In this document: positions 27,057 through 36,169 of the stretch, one piece after another | Position numbering within the stretch: position 1 is the first letter of the stretch | Layout of the letters: the number at the start of each line of letters is the position of its first letter | Assembly: GCA_945860225.1 (NCBI GenBank) | Contig: CAMAPT010000005.1 | Coordinates: 79,005-143,004 of the forward strand | Reading direction: 5' to 3' | Length of the DNA stretch: 64,000 nt | DNA from: Chitinophaga pinensis | GTDB lineage: Bacteria; Bacteroidota; Bacteroidia; B-17B0; Aurantibacillaceae | Notes under the pieces: model-generated | What the model was told of the DNA's origin: nothing | Seen by the model: the letters and a program-made list of their open reading frames with translations, nothing else | Database searches by the model: none | Made by a program: the position numbers and the translations under genes

Positions 27057-28475
27057 TTAAATTCGGATTCCAAATACACAAACATCATCTACTTGTTCTA
27101 AGGTACCTTTCCATTCATTAAATATTGTTTCAAGACTTAATTTTTGTTCGTTCGTGTTTTTATCTGATGATTCGATCAATATTTCTTCGAACATTTTTCG
27201 CATTAATTTTTTTCCTTTTGGGCCTCCAAATTGATCTGAATACCCATCTGTAAATAGATATATACAGTCATTTTCTTCTAGTTGCCTGGTTGTATTTGAA
27301 TAGGGTAGAATGTCATTATTTAGGTTGCCAATAGCCTGTTTATTGGGTTTTAGAACCTCTAATTTTTTCTCACGAATCATATAAACCGGATTATTTGCAC
27401 CCGAAAAAGCTAATTGTTTGTTTTGTATATCAATGGCAATTAAGGAAATATCCATTCCATCTCGTATTTGGTCGTCTCCGTAACTATTGTTAAGTCTTGT
27501 GATAATTTTTCGGTTCAAGAAATCAAGGGCTTCTGCTGGTGAATTAATGTCTTTTTCGCTAGCAGATTGGTGCAAGAAATTTGATCCTAATAAACTCATA
27601 AATGCTCCAGGAACACCATGCCCGGTGCAATCAGCTACAGCAATTAAAATATACTCTTTAGCTTCACCATGTTTAGGAGTGGTAATAATTTTTCTTGCCC
27701 AATAAAAATCACCACTTACTATATCACGTGGTTTGTATAAAATGAAATAGTTTGTATTAAAAAAACTATCTAATAAATTTTTGGGAGGCAATAAGGCTTC
27801 TTGTAAACGTTTGGCATATCTCAGACTACTTAGAATTTCGGCATTTTTCTCATCGACTTGTTCTTTTTGAAATTCAATTAATTTTTTGGATTGTTCTAAT
27901 TCCAAACGGCTTTTGACTTCATTGAAAATTAATCGATATCGATTAATCACTAGGTAAACACAAAATATAGATACTGATAGCATTAAAAGGGCACCATTAG
28001 TCAAAAATTGACCAATGCTTAATGGGCTATTAATAAGATAAAAACTTATATTGCTTATAATAGTTATTATCAACAAGTAAATCAACAACTTAAAATCCCA
28101 CAACACCAACATGCCTACGCCAATGAATAGAGCTACATAAGCAAAGGTATGCAATTGCATGTGTGGCAGATCCATAACACTCCACATATAGGCGTTTTGG
28201 ATAGAAATACCTGCGGCAATAATAAAAACACAGGTGTAGATGTCAATTTGTAATTGTTTTCTTACAAGATAGGCAATTAAGCTCAAAAAGGAAACCCCGA
28301 GACGAAATCCTAAAAAAGGAAGTATATACGCAGGCAATACAAAATAATCGCTCACAAACCATAAGATATTAAACACTATACCGACCCAAAAAGCAATATA
28401 ATGAGCTCTTTCGGTAGTTTTGTAAACATGTTCTTTTACAACATGGTTAGGTATGGTGATTTCATCTGTTAGCAT
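27057..28475 (-). CDS. SpoIIE-type PP2C phosphatase with N-terminal membrane domain
   Basis: 472 aa. Six or seven membrane helices occupy about residues 25-185, followed by a short coiled coil (FNEVKSRLELEQSKKLIEFQKEQ is its core) and a SpoIIE/PP2C catalytic domain. Metal-binding Asp residues lie in VSGDFYWA, VADCTGHGVPGAFMS, DGMDIS and CIYLFTDGYSDQFGG. Such proteins dephosphorylate anti-sigma antagonists or SiaC-type proteins in partner-switching systems, responding to a membrane signal. No antagonist gene is next to it; a SiaB-like kinase is at 39246, too far away to call a pair. Confidence 0.9.
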   Translation of the reverse strand: MLTDEITIPNHVVKEHVYKTTERAHYIAFWVGIVFNILWFVSDYFVLPAYILPFLGFRLGVSFLSLIAYLVRKQLQIDIYTCVFIIAAGISIQNAYMWSVMDLPHMQLHTFAYVALFIGVGMLVLWDFKLLIYLLIITIISNISFYLINSPLSIGQFLTNGALLMLSVSIFCVYLVINRYRLIFNEVKSRLELEQSKKLIEFQKEQVDEKNAEILSSLRYAKRLQEALLPPKNLLDSFFNTNYFILYKPRDIVSGDFYWARKIITTPKHGEAKEYILIAVADCTGHGVPGAFMSLLGSNFLHQSASEKDINSPAEALDFLNRKIITRLNNSYGDDQIRDGMDISLIAIDIQNKQLAFSGANNPVYMIREKKLEVLKPNKQAIGNLNNDILPYSNTTRQLEENDCIYLFTDGYSDQFGGPKGKKLMRKMFEEILIESSDKNTNEQKLSLETIFNEWKGTLEQVDDVCVFGIRI

Positions 28476-28493
28476 ACCCGGTTTACGAGATTA

Positions 28494-28519
28494 AACCTAT
28501 AAATAATAAAGTATAGGTT
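28494..28519. repeat. Small inverted repeat between fbp and the phosphatase gene
   Basis: AACCTATA (28494-28501) and TATAGGTT (28512-28519) are perfect 8-bp arms around a 10-bp A-rich spacer. It lies downstream of fbp and upstream of the phosphatase ATG. It has no clear T tract, so it could be a weak terminator or an operator. Confidence 0.35.
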
Positions 28520-28528
28520 GAATGTGTA

Positions 28529-29545
28529 TTATTGTGCTGAATGTACTTTAAATTTTTCCATAAATTCCATAGCCTTAGTCATCATATTGGTTGATCCCAA
28601 AAACAATGGCGTACGTTGGTGTAATTCAGAAATATCTAATTCCATAATGCGTTTATAACCATCTGTGGCAACGCCTCCTGCTTGTTCAATAATAAAGGCT
28701 AGTGGGTTACACTCATACAATAAACGTAATTTACCTTTTGGCGATTTAGTGGTAGTAGGATAAATATAAATACCACCTGTAATTAAATTACGGTGAATGT
28801 CTGCTACACCAGAACCAATATAACGGCTAGAATAAGGTCTATGTGTTTCTTTATCTTCTTCTTGACAATACTTGATGTATTTTTTTACACCATCAGGAAA
28901 ATGCAAATAATTACCTTCATTAATCGAGTAAGTTTTACCTTCTTTTGGCATTTGCATATTAGGGTGTGATAAACAAAATTCTCCAATGCTTGGGTCTAAT
29001 GTAAAACCATTTACCCCTTTACCGGTAGTGTAAACGAGCATAGCTGATGAACCATAAATGATATAACCAGCGGCTACTTGTTCAGTTCCTCGTTGCATAA
29101 AATCTTCGTGAGTTCCCGGTCCGCTTAAACTTACGCGACGGTAGATTGAAAAAATGGTACCAATCGATACATTTACATCAATGTTGGAAGATCCGTCTAA
29201 TGGATCCATTGCTACTACGTAACGTGCATTTTTTGAAATTTCACTATCGATAGGGATAATATCTTCATTTTCTTCACTAGCAATTGCACAGCATTCTCCA
29301 CCGGCTTTTAATGCAGCTATAAATTGTTCGTTCGCAAATATGTCTAGTTTTTTTACGCGTTCTCCTTGTACATTTGTGTCACCTGTTTCTCCTAATATTT
29401 CAACTAATCCAGCTTTTGTTACTTCACGATTTACAATTTTAGCGGCTATGCCAATATCTCTCAATAGTCTTGAAAGTTCGCCTTTTGCAAATGGAAAGTC
29501 ATTTTGCTTTTCGATGATGAATTGACCTAAAGTTTTTACGTACAT
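28529..29545 (-). CDS. fbp: Class I fructose-1,6-bisphosphatase
   Basis: 338 aa gluconeogenic enzyme hydrolysing fructose-1,6-bisphosphate. The metal-binding loop [10 protein letters not shown] (from D114) and the upstream EEN acidic cluster (ASEENED) coordinate magnesium. The late segment [21 protein letters not shown] is the usual substrate-binding region, with Lys/Arg contacts. Length is typical. A likely promoter -7 box is at 29610-29617, and a terminator isolates it from the small gene upstream. Confidence 0.97.
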   Translation of the reverse strand: MYVKTLGQFIIEKQNDFPFAKGELSRLLRDIGIAAKIVNREVTKAGLVEILGETGDTNVQGERVKKLDIFANEQFIAALKAGGECCAIASEENEDIIPIDSEISKNARYVVAMDPLDGSSNIDVNVSIGTIFSIYRRVSLSGPGTHEDFMQRGTEQVAAGYIIYGSSAMLVYTTGKGVNGFTLDPSIGEFCLSHPNMQMPKEGKTYSINEGNYLHFPDGVKKYIKYCQEEDKETHRPYSSRYIGSGVADIHRNLITGGIYIYPTTTKSPKGKLRLLYECNPLAFIIEQAGGVATDGYKRIMELDISELHQRTPLFLGSTNMMTKAMEFMEKFKVHSAQ

Positions 29546-29609
29546 GGTAGCTATGTTTAGAATTTATAAAATATATTAAATGATTAATTGTTGGTATTTA
29601 GCAGGGCTA

Positions 29610-29617
29610 CAAAGGTA
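29610..29617 (-). promoter_or_regulatory. Putative fbp promoter -7 element
   Basis: On the minus strand this reads TACCTTTG, matching TAnnTTTG, about 65 bp before the fbp ATG. No convincing -33 TTTG at 18-21 bp was found. Confidence 0.4.
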
Positions 29618-29630
29618 ATTTATTATTAAC

Positions 29631-29672
29631 ACAAAAATAAAAAAGTGCTTCTTTAGATTGAAGCACTTTTAA
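29631..29672 (-). terminator. Rho-independent terminator of the 90-aa protein gene
   Basis: AAAAGTGCTTC (29641-29651) and GAAGCACTTTT (29660-29670) form an 11-bp stem with an 8-nt loop. On the minus strand a T-rich tract follows. It lies 16 nt after the stop of the 29688 gene. Confidence 0.8.
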
Positions 29673-29687
29673 AGAAAAAATAGTTAT

Positions 29688-29960
29688 TTAGTTGCTGTAA
29701 TCGTCTTTTAAGAATTCTCTCCAATCACCTAAATTGGAAATAACTTGAATTTGGCGATAATGGTAATGAAATTGTTCTTCATCTTCTTGAGCATTAAGGA
29801 CTTTTAATCGGTACTTATCGAAATTTGCTAGCGCAAAATTTTCTTCAGCTGTCAAAGTTTTTCCGCTAAATTCCTTATCACGAAGGTCATTTATACTTTC
29901 CGTACCACCAATGTCTTCTTTACTAAAAAAACGTTTTGTTATATCACCTCTTAAATCCAT
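29688..29960 (-). CDS. Small acidic cytosolic protein of unknown function
   Basis: 90 aa from ATG 29958-29960 (a TTG codon just before could add one residue). No signal peptide or membrane segment. It reads as an all-helical charged protein (KEDIGGTESINDLRDKEFSG, EENFALANFDKYRLKVLNAQ), ending in DWREFLKDDYSN. Not recognised beyond resembling short conserved proteins of the phylum. It has its own terminator and is divergent from 30025. Confidence 0.6.
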   Translation of the reverse strand: MDLRGDITKRFFSKEDIGGTESINDLRDKEFSGKTLTAEENFALANFDKYRLKVLNAQEDEEQFHYHYRQIQVISNLGDWREFLKDDYSN

Positions 29961-30024
29961 CAATAACGAAGGTATAAAACAGATTAGTTATTTTCGTATT
30001 CTTAATTTGCTTGTTGCTAACAAT

Positions 30025-30633
30025 ATGATGTTAAAATTCAGAATAATTAGTTGTGTTTATTTTATTTTTTGTTTTTCTATAACTAAGGGTCAATCAAAAC
30101 TCAGTCAATACGAAATGCGTTGGGCTCTTCGTTATCCAATTAATGCTTTAAAAATTAAAATTCATTTAAACGAAGCGATGGAAGTATATGAGTCAGTTAA
30201 AGCCTCTAATGTCCTCGGTTGTTTTGAAAATGGCGGAAAACTGGATGCTTTTCGACATTGTTATACAATGGCTTTTTTATCTAAGTATGTGAGTGTTCCT
30301 AAACTGAGAGCATTAGGGAAAGCTCACGAAAAGGGAAACGAAGCAAATTTTTACAAAAAACATCTTGAATTTGGGGAGCGAGCCGATAGTTTATCGTGTG
30401 AGATGGATTTACGGAATAATGAATTGGGTTTTTTGATAGGAAATAATTATCAAAAAGCTACAAAAGATGAATTAAAACAATACGTCATCGAACAAATTAA
30501 GGCAGGAAAAGCTTGGTATCTTAGAAGAAATCAAAATAATGAGTATGTGTCTTGTAAAAATGACATCATTCGATTAGAAGAATACAAGAACAAATGGTTT
30601 ATTCCAAAATGTTTAGTGAAAAGTAACGAATAA
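30025..30633 (+). CDS. Secreted protein with DUF6973-like D-A-F-R-H / H-E / M-D-L-x-N-N motifs
   Basis: 202 aa from ATG 30025 (MMLKFRIISCVYFIFCFSIT signal peptide); an upstream in-frame ATG at 29911 would overlap the divergent gene and spoil the signal peptide. The conserved block GGKLDAFRHCYTMAF, GKAHEKGNE, SLSCEMDLRNNELGFLIGN follows the pattern of the DUF6973 family (H, HE and D residues suggesting a metal site or hydrolase), whose function is not established. It appears monocistronic. Family assignment is from memory of the pattern. Confidence 0.6.
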   Translation: MMLKFRIISCVYFIFCFSITKGQSKLSQYEMRWALRYPINALKIKIHLNEAMEVYESVKASNVLGCFENGGKLDAFRHCYTMAFLSKYVSVPKLRALGKAHEKGNEANFYKKHLEFGERADSLSCEMDLRNNELGFLIGNNYQKATKDELKQYVIEQIKAGKAWYLRRNQNNEYVSCKNDIIRLEEYKNKWFIPKCLVKSNE

Positions 30634-30655
30634 ATGCTATTACATTATCGTAACA

Positions 30656-31666
30656 TTATTTTTGCACTTGAAAATTACCTGATTTTCTAATTTCATGATG
30701 CTTATCTTCTATTAAATATAAGTAAATACCATTTGAAAAATGACTAGTGTTTATTTTTGTTTTCCCTAGCTGCATCAATTGATTAGTAACTAAATTACCT
30801 GTTGCATCATAAATTGCTATTTTAAAAACGTCATTATTAGTTGAATTAAACTGAATGAAATCATTACATGGATTTGGAAAAACGGATAAATCAATGTTTG
30901 GTTGTTGTAATGAATGGATTCCAACAATGTCATAATCTTTTTGAACCGTTACTGTTTTTTGGTAAGTATTTCCAAATCCGGATGATAAGGTAAGTGTTTG
31001 AATGGAAAAAATTGGATTGCGTGATGAGGATGTTGAATAATAATCGTAATTAACAATGGTAAAGTTAATACCTCCGATGGAACTACCGGCGACTAATTTC
31101 TGAACAGTTTTGATTTTTATAACATCGTTAAACGTTCTTGATGCCAAAATTAATGTTCCAGTTCCTATGGCGGTGGCAGTGCATGTTCCTGAAAATGCTT
31201 GCGTAATAGGTAATGGACTAGTACTGCTTACAGAACCACTCGTAATGGATGAAACCGAATTTCCAGATGAAAATGGGTAGTTGGCAAAAATGGCAGGGTT
31301 GACATATTTAATTGTTAGATTATTTCCACCTACCGTCATATCCCCACCATAATATTTTAAATCGTTTGGACTAGATAAATAATAAGCTGAATTACTATTT
31401 CCTCCCTTAACCGCAATGTTAGCTGGTGAAAAGGTTGAAGATGCGTAATTGGTTGTTGAATAAGTTATTGCAAGTGTGGATGTAGAGGCAGTGAAGTTCC
31501 AAGTTTGGTTTACTCCTTCGGCACCCGGATAAAAACTTGCTGAGTCTAAAACATATACTGTATAATCGGGGCTGCCAAAATGAGGTGCGTGATTGGTTTG
31601 GGTAAGTGTTTGTGCCGAAATGGTTACACTACATACAGTAAACCAAATTAATATAAATTTTTTCAT
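30656..31666 (-). CDS. T9SS type A sorting domain protein
   Basis: 336 aa with a signal peptide (cut near ISAQ) and a beta-rich Ser/Thr-rich body of about 240 residues with no named domain. The C-terminal 75 residues are a type A sorting domain: NIDLSVFPNPCNDFIQF, then KIAIYDATGNLV and FSNGIYLYLIEDKHHEIRKSGNFQVQK. The domain is removed on export by the T9SS, often with attachment to A-LPS. Role unknown; monocistronic. Confidence 0.85.
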   Translation of the reverse strand: MKKFILIWFTVCSVTISAQTLTQTNHAPHFGSPDYTVYVLDSASFYPGAEGVNQTWNFTASTSTLAITYSTTNYASSTFSPANIAVKGGNSNSAYYLSSPNDLKYYGGDMTVGGNNLTIKYVNPAIFANYPFSSGNSVSSITSGSVSSTSPLPITQAFSGTCTATAIGTGTLILASRTFNDVIKIKTVQKLVAGSSIGGINFTIVNYDYYSTSSSRNPIFSIQTLTLSSGFGNTYQKTVTVQKDYDIVGIHSLQQPNIDLSVFPNPCNDFIQFNSTNNDVFKIAIYDATGNLVTNQLMQLGKTKINTSHFSNGIYLYLIEDKHHEIRKSGNFQVQK

Positions 31667-31744
31667 GTGTGTTAATTAAATGCTTGTTTTTTGATTTAGT
31701 TGAGCGCTTCGTAACCGTACTGGCCGCAAATGCTTAATTTATAA

Positions 31745-33172
31745 TTAATTATGATTAGTTGTTGTACTTATTATTTTGTCTGGATTCAAAATTAAATTTG
31801 GATCAAATAATCGTTTGATATTTTTCATTAATTCTAAGTGGTACTCAGGAAAAACAATAGGTAAGTAATTTTTTTGGACGAGGCCAACACCATGTTCGCC
31901 ACTAATAGTTCCTCCTAGTTTTTTACATAATTCAAATATTTCAGTAATACCCTTTGGTAATTCTGTGTCCCATGCTTCATCAGATAATTCACCTTTTATA
32001 ATATTGACATGTAAATTTCCATCTCCCGCGTGTCCATAGCACACGCTTTTAAACCCATATTTGCTTCCTATTTCTTTCACGCCTTTCAATAATACGGGGA
32101 GTTCTGCTCTTGGAACAACCGTATCTTCTTCTTTATAAACGGAATTGCTTTTAACGGCTTCTCCTACTTTTCGTCGAATTTTCCAAAGTGATGCTTTTTG
32201 TTCAGCACTATCTGCCATCAAAATCTCATCACAACCATGTTCAGTCATAATGTTACTGATGGTTTCACAATCATTGAATAATATGTCTAAATTGTTTCCA
32301 TCTACCTCGATTAATAATAAAGCTTGCCATTCTTTCTTGATATTAAAATTAACGTCACCCGCATATTTAATACTCCAATCAATAGCATCTCGTTCCATAA
32401 ATTCCATGGCGCTTGGTGTAATTCCTGATCTAAAAGTCGCTCCTACAGCTTCGCAGGCTTTTTCAGCCGAAAAAAATGGGACTAACATTAGTAAATCGTG
32501 TTTAGGTAATGGAATTAATTTAAATACAATTTTTGTGATAATACCTAATGTTCCCTCGCTTCCAACCATAAGATGAGTTAGATTATAACCGGTTGAATAT
32601 TTTAAAGTATTAGCTCCTGTCCAAATCACATCGCCATTTGGAAGAACCATCTCTATATTTAAGACGTAATCTCTTGTTGTTCCATATTTTACGGCTTTTG
32701 GCCCACCACTGCTATGAGCCACATTGCCACCAAGTGAACAACTTCCCCAGCTGGCAGGGTCGGGAGGATAAAATAAGCCAACTTTTTTTACTTCTTCCTG
32801 AAAAACGAAATTAATAACACCAGGTTCAACAATTGCCTGTAAATTACGTTCGTCAATATTCAAAATACGGTTAAAACGTTCCATGCTAATGACTATCCCT
32901 CCGTAAATTGGTAGTGCTCCTCCGCTGAGGCCTGTACCGGATCCGCGAGCTGTTACAGGAATTTTATAAGTATTAGCTAATTTCATAATTTCTGAAATTT
33001 GGCCGACTGTTTTTGGTTTTACAACCACTTCTGGTCTAAAAACAAAATCTTCTGTTTCGTCTTGACCATATTTTTCTAAATTATCATCATCTGTTAAAAC
33101 ATCATTTGTATCAACAATATTTTTTAAATGAATAAGAATATCTTGGTTGATTGGAGAGTAGATTGTTTCCAT
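31745..33172 (-). CDS. FAD-linked oxidase, glycolate oxidase GlcD-like
   Basis: 475 aa of the VAO/PCMH flavoprotein family. FAD-binding motifs are PVTARGSGTGLSGGA and LGGNVAHSSGGPKAVKYGTTRDYV. The C-terminal domain has CYGHAGDGNLHVNI and SGEHGVGLVQK, which include catalytic-site His and Glu residues. Substrates in the family are glycolate, D-lactate or D-2-hydroxyacids. There are no GlcE/GlcF or iron-sulfur subunit genes beside it, which points to a stand-alone D-lactate or 2-hydroxyglutarate dehydrogenase type. It is 22 nt downstream of prmA. Confidence 0.88.
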   Translation of the reverse strand: METIYSPINQDILIHLKNIVDTNDVLTDDDNLEKYGQDETEDFVFRPEVVVKPKTVGQISEIMKLANTYKIPVTARGSGTGLSGGALPIYGGIVISMERFNRILNIDERNLQAIVEPGVINFVFQEEVKKVGLFYPPDPASWGSCSLGGNVAHSSGGPKAVKYGTTRDYVLNIEMVLPNGDVIWTGANTLKYSTGYNLTHLMVGSEGTLGIITKIVFKLIPLPKHDLLMLVPFFSAEKACEAVGATFRSGITPSAMEFMERDAIDWSIKYAGDVNFNIKKEWQALLLIEVDGNNLDILFNDCETISNIMTEHGCDEILMADSAEQKASLWKIRRKVGEAVKSNSVYKEEDTVVPRAELPVLLKGVKEIGSKYGFKSVCYGHAGDGNLHVNIIKGELSDEAWDTELPKGITEIFELCKKLGGTISGEHGVGLVQKNYLPIVFPEYHLELMKNIKRLFDPNLILNPDKIISTTTNHN

Positions 33173-33194
33173 CTGATATATATAGGGTAATAGA

Positions 33195-34019
33195 TTATTT
33201 TTTCAATTTTATGACAGACCATTCATTTTTATAATAGCTGTCTAGAAAAGTAAACCCAATATGTTTAGCTAAATGAGTTAATTCTTCGACATCAGCTGTA
33301 AAAAAACCACTTAATAAAAGATGCCCATTTTTTTTAAGACAAGTAAAGTAGTTTGGTAAATCTTTTTTTAGCACATTTTTATTAATGTTGGCAAGAATGA
33401 TGTCAAAAGTTTCGTTGGATGGTAATATGGTAGCATCTCCTTTCTTGAATTCAATATCAGAGGCTTGATTAATAGTAGCATTTTCAATCGAATTTTCAAT
33501 GCTCCAATCATCTATATCAATACCGATGATTTTTTTTGCCCCCAATTGTTTAGCTAAAATGGCTAAAATACCCGTACCGCATCCCATATCCAACACATAA
33601 GCATTTTCGAAAGGAACACTAAACATGGTTTTACTTACTAACCAAGTAGTATCATGATGACCTGTTCCAAAACTCATTTTAGGAGTAATGATGATATCAT
33701 GTTTGACGGTGTTGGATTTTGGATGAAAATGAGCCCTGATTCCTACTAAATCATCTACATAAACCGGATTGAAATTTTTTTCCCACTCTTCATTCCAATT
33801 TGTTTTTGGAATAATCATTCTAATGTAAGAAAAATTAAAATCATGAAAAATGAGGTCTTTTATTAAATCTTCATTATCAAATGTTTCCTGTATGTATGCA
33901 TCAAAACCGGACTCATTTTGAGTAAAGCTTTCAAATCCTAAATCGGCTAATAAAGCGATCAAAATATCTGAGCCTGGTTCAGGTGGATTTACAGTGAAAG
34001 AATATTGAATATAATTCAT
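33195..34019 (-). CDS. prmA: Ribosomal protein L11 methyltransferase
   Basis: 274-aa class I SAM methyltransferase that trimethylates L11. SAM motif I is VLDMGCGTGILAILA, followed by GIDIDDWSIENSIENA and the motif IV-like DIILANINKNVL. The upstream PKMSFGTGHHDTTWL is the PrmA-specific segment. Members in this phylum have this length and a short N-terminal L11-recognition domain (residues 1-90). It is followed closely by the GlcD-like gene. Confidence 0.95.
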   Translation of the reverse strand: MNYIQYSFTVNPPEPGSDILIALLADLGFESFTQNESGFDAYIQETFDNEDLIKDLIFHDFNFSYIRMIIPKTNWNEEWEKNFNPVYVDDLVGIRAHFHPKSNTVKHDIIITPKMSFGTGHHDTTWLVSKTMFSVPFENAYVLDMGCGTGILAILAKQLGAKKIIGIDIDDWSIENSIENATINQASDIEFKKGDATILPSNETFDIILANINKNVLKKDLPNYFTCLKKNGHLLLSGFFTADVEELTHLAKHIGFTFLDSYYKNEWSVIKLKK

Positions 34020-34058
34020 GTAGCTAGTTACGAATTAAATAATTAGGTTTTATAAGAA

Positions 34059-34066
34059 CAAAAGTA
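34059..34066 (-). promoter_or_regulatory. Putative prmA promoter -7 element
   Basis: Minus-strand TACTTTTG matches TAnnTTTG, about 40 bp before the prmA ATG; no clear upstream element. Confidence 0.35.
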
Positions 34067-34107
34067 AGTTTAAAAGCAATTGGATAAACTTTATACCGAT
34101 GTTATAA

Positions 34108-34866
34108 TTAAAAAGAAAAAATAATCTTACAAAAATCGTCAGCTTTTAGAGAAGCTCCTCCTATTAATCCTCCGTCTACATCAGGACATTTAAATAATTC
34201 TTGTGCATTTTGGGCATTACAACTTCCACCATATAAGATAGAGATGTTGTCTGCCGTTGTTGCATCAAAAATACCCGACACAACTCCCCTTATAAAAGCA
34301 TGCATTTCTTGCGCTTGTTCTGTTGTAGCTGTTTCTCCCGTGCCAATTGCCCACACTGGTTCGTAGGCAATTATGAATCGGTGAATCTCATCGGCTGAAA
34401 AAGCCGTTAATACATTTACTAATTGTTCGGTAATTACTTTAAAATGATTGTCTGCTTTTCTTTCATGAATAGTTTCGCCGATACATAAAATGGGTGACAG
34501 ATTATTTTTGAGTACTTCTTTTATTTTTAATATAAAGTCAGTATTGTTTTCCTTGAAGTACTGCCTTCTTTCGCTATGGCCAATTAATACGTATTTACAA
34601 CCTACAGAGCTTAACATATTGGCACTTATTTCTCCTGTAAATGCTCCATTTGAATGCGTGTGACAATTTTGCGCTCCTAAAAAAAAATTGTCTTTTTTTG
34701 TAAGTTGTGTATTGATGGTTTGTAAATAAGGAAAAGGAGGGATTATGATTTTAATGATTTCATCAAAATCATTTACTTGATTTAAAATCATTTCTACCAA
34801 CGTATCGGCTTCTTGAAATGATTTATTCATTTTCCAATTACCAGCAACTATTTTTTTTCTGCTCAT
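34108..34866 (-). CDS. tpiA: Triosephosphate isomerase
   Basis: 252-aa TIM barrel interconverting dihydroxyacetone phosphate and glyceraldehyde-3-phosphate. Catalytic residues are all present: N10 and K12 in AGNWKMN, H97 in IGHSERR, E169 in AYEPVWAIGTG (start of the mobile loop), and ILYGGSCNAQN for phosphate binding. The ATG follows the permease stop codon with no intervening base, so the two genes are co-transcribed. Confidence 0.98.
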   Translation of the reverse strand: MSRKKIVAGNWKMNKSFQEADTLVEMILNQVNDFDEIIKIIIPPFPYLQTINTQLTKKDNFFLGAQNCHTHSNGAFTGEISANMLSSVGCKYVLIGHSERRQYFKENNTDFILKIKEVLKNNLSPILCIGETIHERKADNHFKVITEQLVNVLTAFSADEIHRFIIAYEPVWAIGTGETATTEQAQEMHAFIRGVVSGIFDATTADNISILYGGSCNAQNAQELFKCPDVDGGLIGGASLKADDFCKIIFSF

Positions 34867-35943
34867 TTATTTAACTCTAACGCGTGGGTCTAAAATACCG
34901 TAAGCAATATCAACAAATATATTAGTAACTACAAATATGGTTGCAAAAATTAGCGTTGCTCCCATTACTACAGGTAAATCGTTTTTTGTAAGTGCTTCGA
35001 ATACTTCGTACCCAATGCCTTTCCAACTAAAAATGTATTCCACAAAAACAGCCCCTGCCATTAAACCTGCAAACCAACCTGAAATCGCCGTAACAACTGG
35101 GTTCAATGCATTTTTTAGGGCATGTTTAACAATCACTGCAAAAGTAGATAGTCCTTTTGCTTTGGCGGTTCTAATATAGTCTTGCCCCATAACATCTAAT
35201 AAAGAACTTCTCATTAATTGAACAACAATGGCTAAAGGCCTAATGCCAAGAGTTATGGCAGGTAATACTAAGTTTTTTAATTTCAATTTTTCACCTTCCC
35301 AAACATCAATATCATATAAACTTCCTGTAGGAGATAATCCGGTGTAATCTGACAATACATAACCAAATAGCCACGCAATGATTAAACCGACAAAAAATGA
35401 GGGAGCTGCCATTCCTAATACCGCCAATACTAGTGACAGTTTATCGTAAAATGTATTTCGTTTTACAGCACTGATAATACCAAGTAAAATACCTATGACA
35501 GATGCGATGATAATGGAGGTAAAAGCAAGGACAGCGGTTTCAGGTAAAGTTTCAGAAATAATATCGGAAACTCGTCTTTTTGTGATATAAGAACGTCTTA
35601 AATAGGGTAATTTTAAAACCACGGATTTATGGCTACTTATAGTAAACAAAGGCAACCAAGAATATTTTTCAGGATTTAAAAACCAATGACTATTGTTATT
35701 AAAATTATTATGAATGGAAACCGGACATAAATCATTCAGATACATGGCATATTGTTCCATAATAGGCTTGTCTGTACCTAAATCTTTATGAATTGCTTCA
35801 ATAGCATCCTTATTAGCCCTTTGTCCAAGCATAATCGTTGCGGGATCGCCGGGTAGAACATTAAATAAAAAAAATATCACAGTTATGACACCGTACAAAA
35901 CCAAAATACCATATAATATTTTTTTAACTATGTACTTAATCAC
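34867..35943 (-). CDS. OppB/DppB-type ABC transporter permease without companion genes
   Basis: 358 aa starting at GTG. The N-terminal helix and GVITVIFFLFNVLPGDPATIMLGQRA are the OppB signature. Six membrane helices surround the EAA-type loop DYIRTAKAKGLS (region 245-260), which contacts the ATPase. The exported loop of about 90 residues after helix 1 is longer than usual. The protein would form half of a peptide or nickel importer channel, but no OppC, binding protein or ATPase gene is present. Upstream is a perfect 12-bp inverted repeat (35989-36017). It shares an operon with tpiA. Confidence 0.88.
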   Translation of the reverse strand: MIKYIVKKILYGILVLYGVITVIFFLFNVLPGDPATIMLGQRANKDAIEAIHKDLGTDKPIMEQYAMYLNDLCPVSIHNNFNNNSHWFLNPEKYSWLPLFTISSHKSVVLKLPYLRRSYITKRRVSDIISETLPETAVLAFTSIIIASVIGILLGIISAVKRNTFYDKLSLVLAVLGMAAPSFFVGLIIAWLFGYVLSDYTGLSPTGSLYDIDVWEGEKLKLKNLVLPAITLGIRPLAIVVQLMRSSLLDVMGQDYIRTAKAKGLSTFAVIVKHALKNALNPVVTAISGWFAGLMAGAVFVEYIFSWKGIGYEVFEALTKNDLPVVMGATLIFATIFVVTNIFVDIAYGILDPRVRVK

Positions 35944-35988
35944 TACTTATGAATTTTTTAAAAATTGTCTATAATCTGCTATACTAAA

Positions 35989-36017
35989 TAAAATATTTCA
36001 TTTACTGAAATATTTTA
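35989..36017. promoter_or_regulatory. Perfect 12-bp inverted repeat upstream of the permease gene
   Basis: TAAAATATTTCA (35989-36000), 5-bp spacer, TGAAATATTTTA (36006-36017). It lies 46 bp before the GTG start. The A+T-only core with no T run suits an operator more than a terminator. Confidence 0.45.
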
Positions 36018-36110
36018 GCCAAAAAATATGAGATAAAGCAAAGGCGTAAAACGTAAATAGTATAATAGAATTCTTAAAGAACATTTGATGAGAAAATAGT
36101 ATCTACAAGC

Positions 36111-36146
36111 AAAAAAGCACCATAATTATATTTTATGGTGCTTTTA
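36111..36146 (-). terminator. Rho-independent terminator of the repeat-containing T9SS gene
   Basis: AAAAGCACCATAA and TTATGGTGCTTTT form a 13-bp stem around a short loop. The T tract lies on the minus strand. It sits 24 nt past the stop of the 36170 gene. Confidence 0.8.
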
Positions 36147-36169
36147 AATATTTAAAAAAATGGTTGTAT

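Noticed and set aside
32145..32576. 143-codon open frame on the plus strand over the GlcD-like gene
   Set aside because: It is antisense to a complete flavoprotein gene with clear motifs; it shows no recognisable protein pattern.
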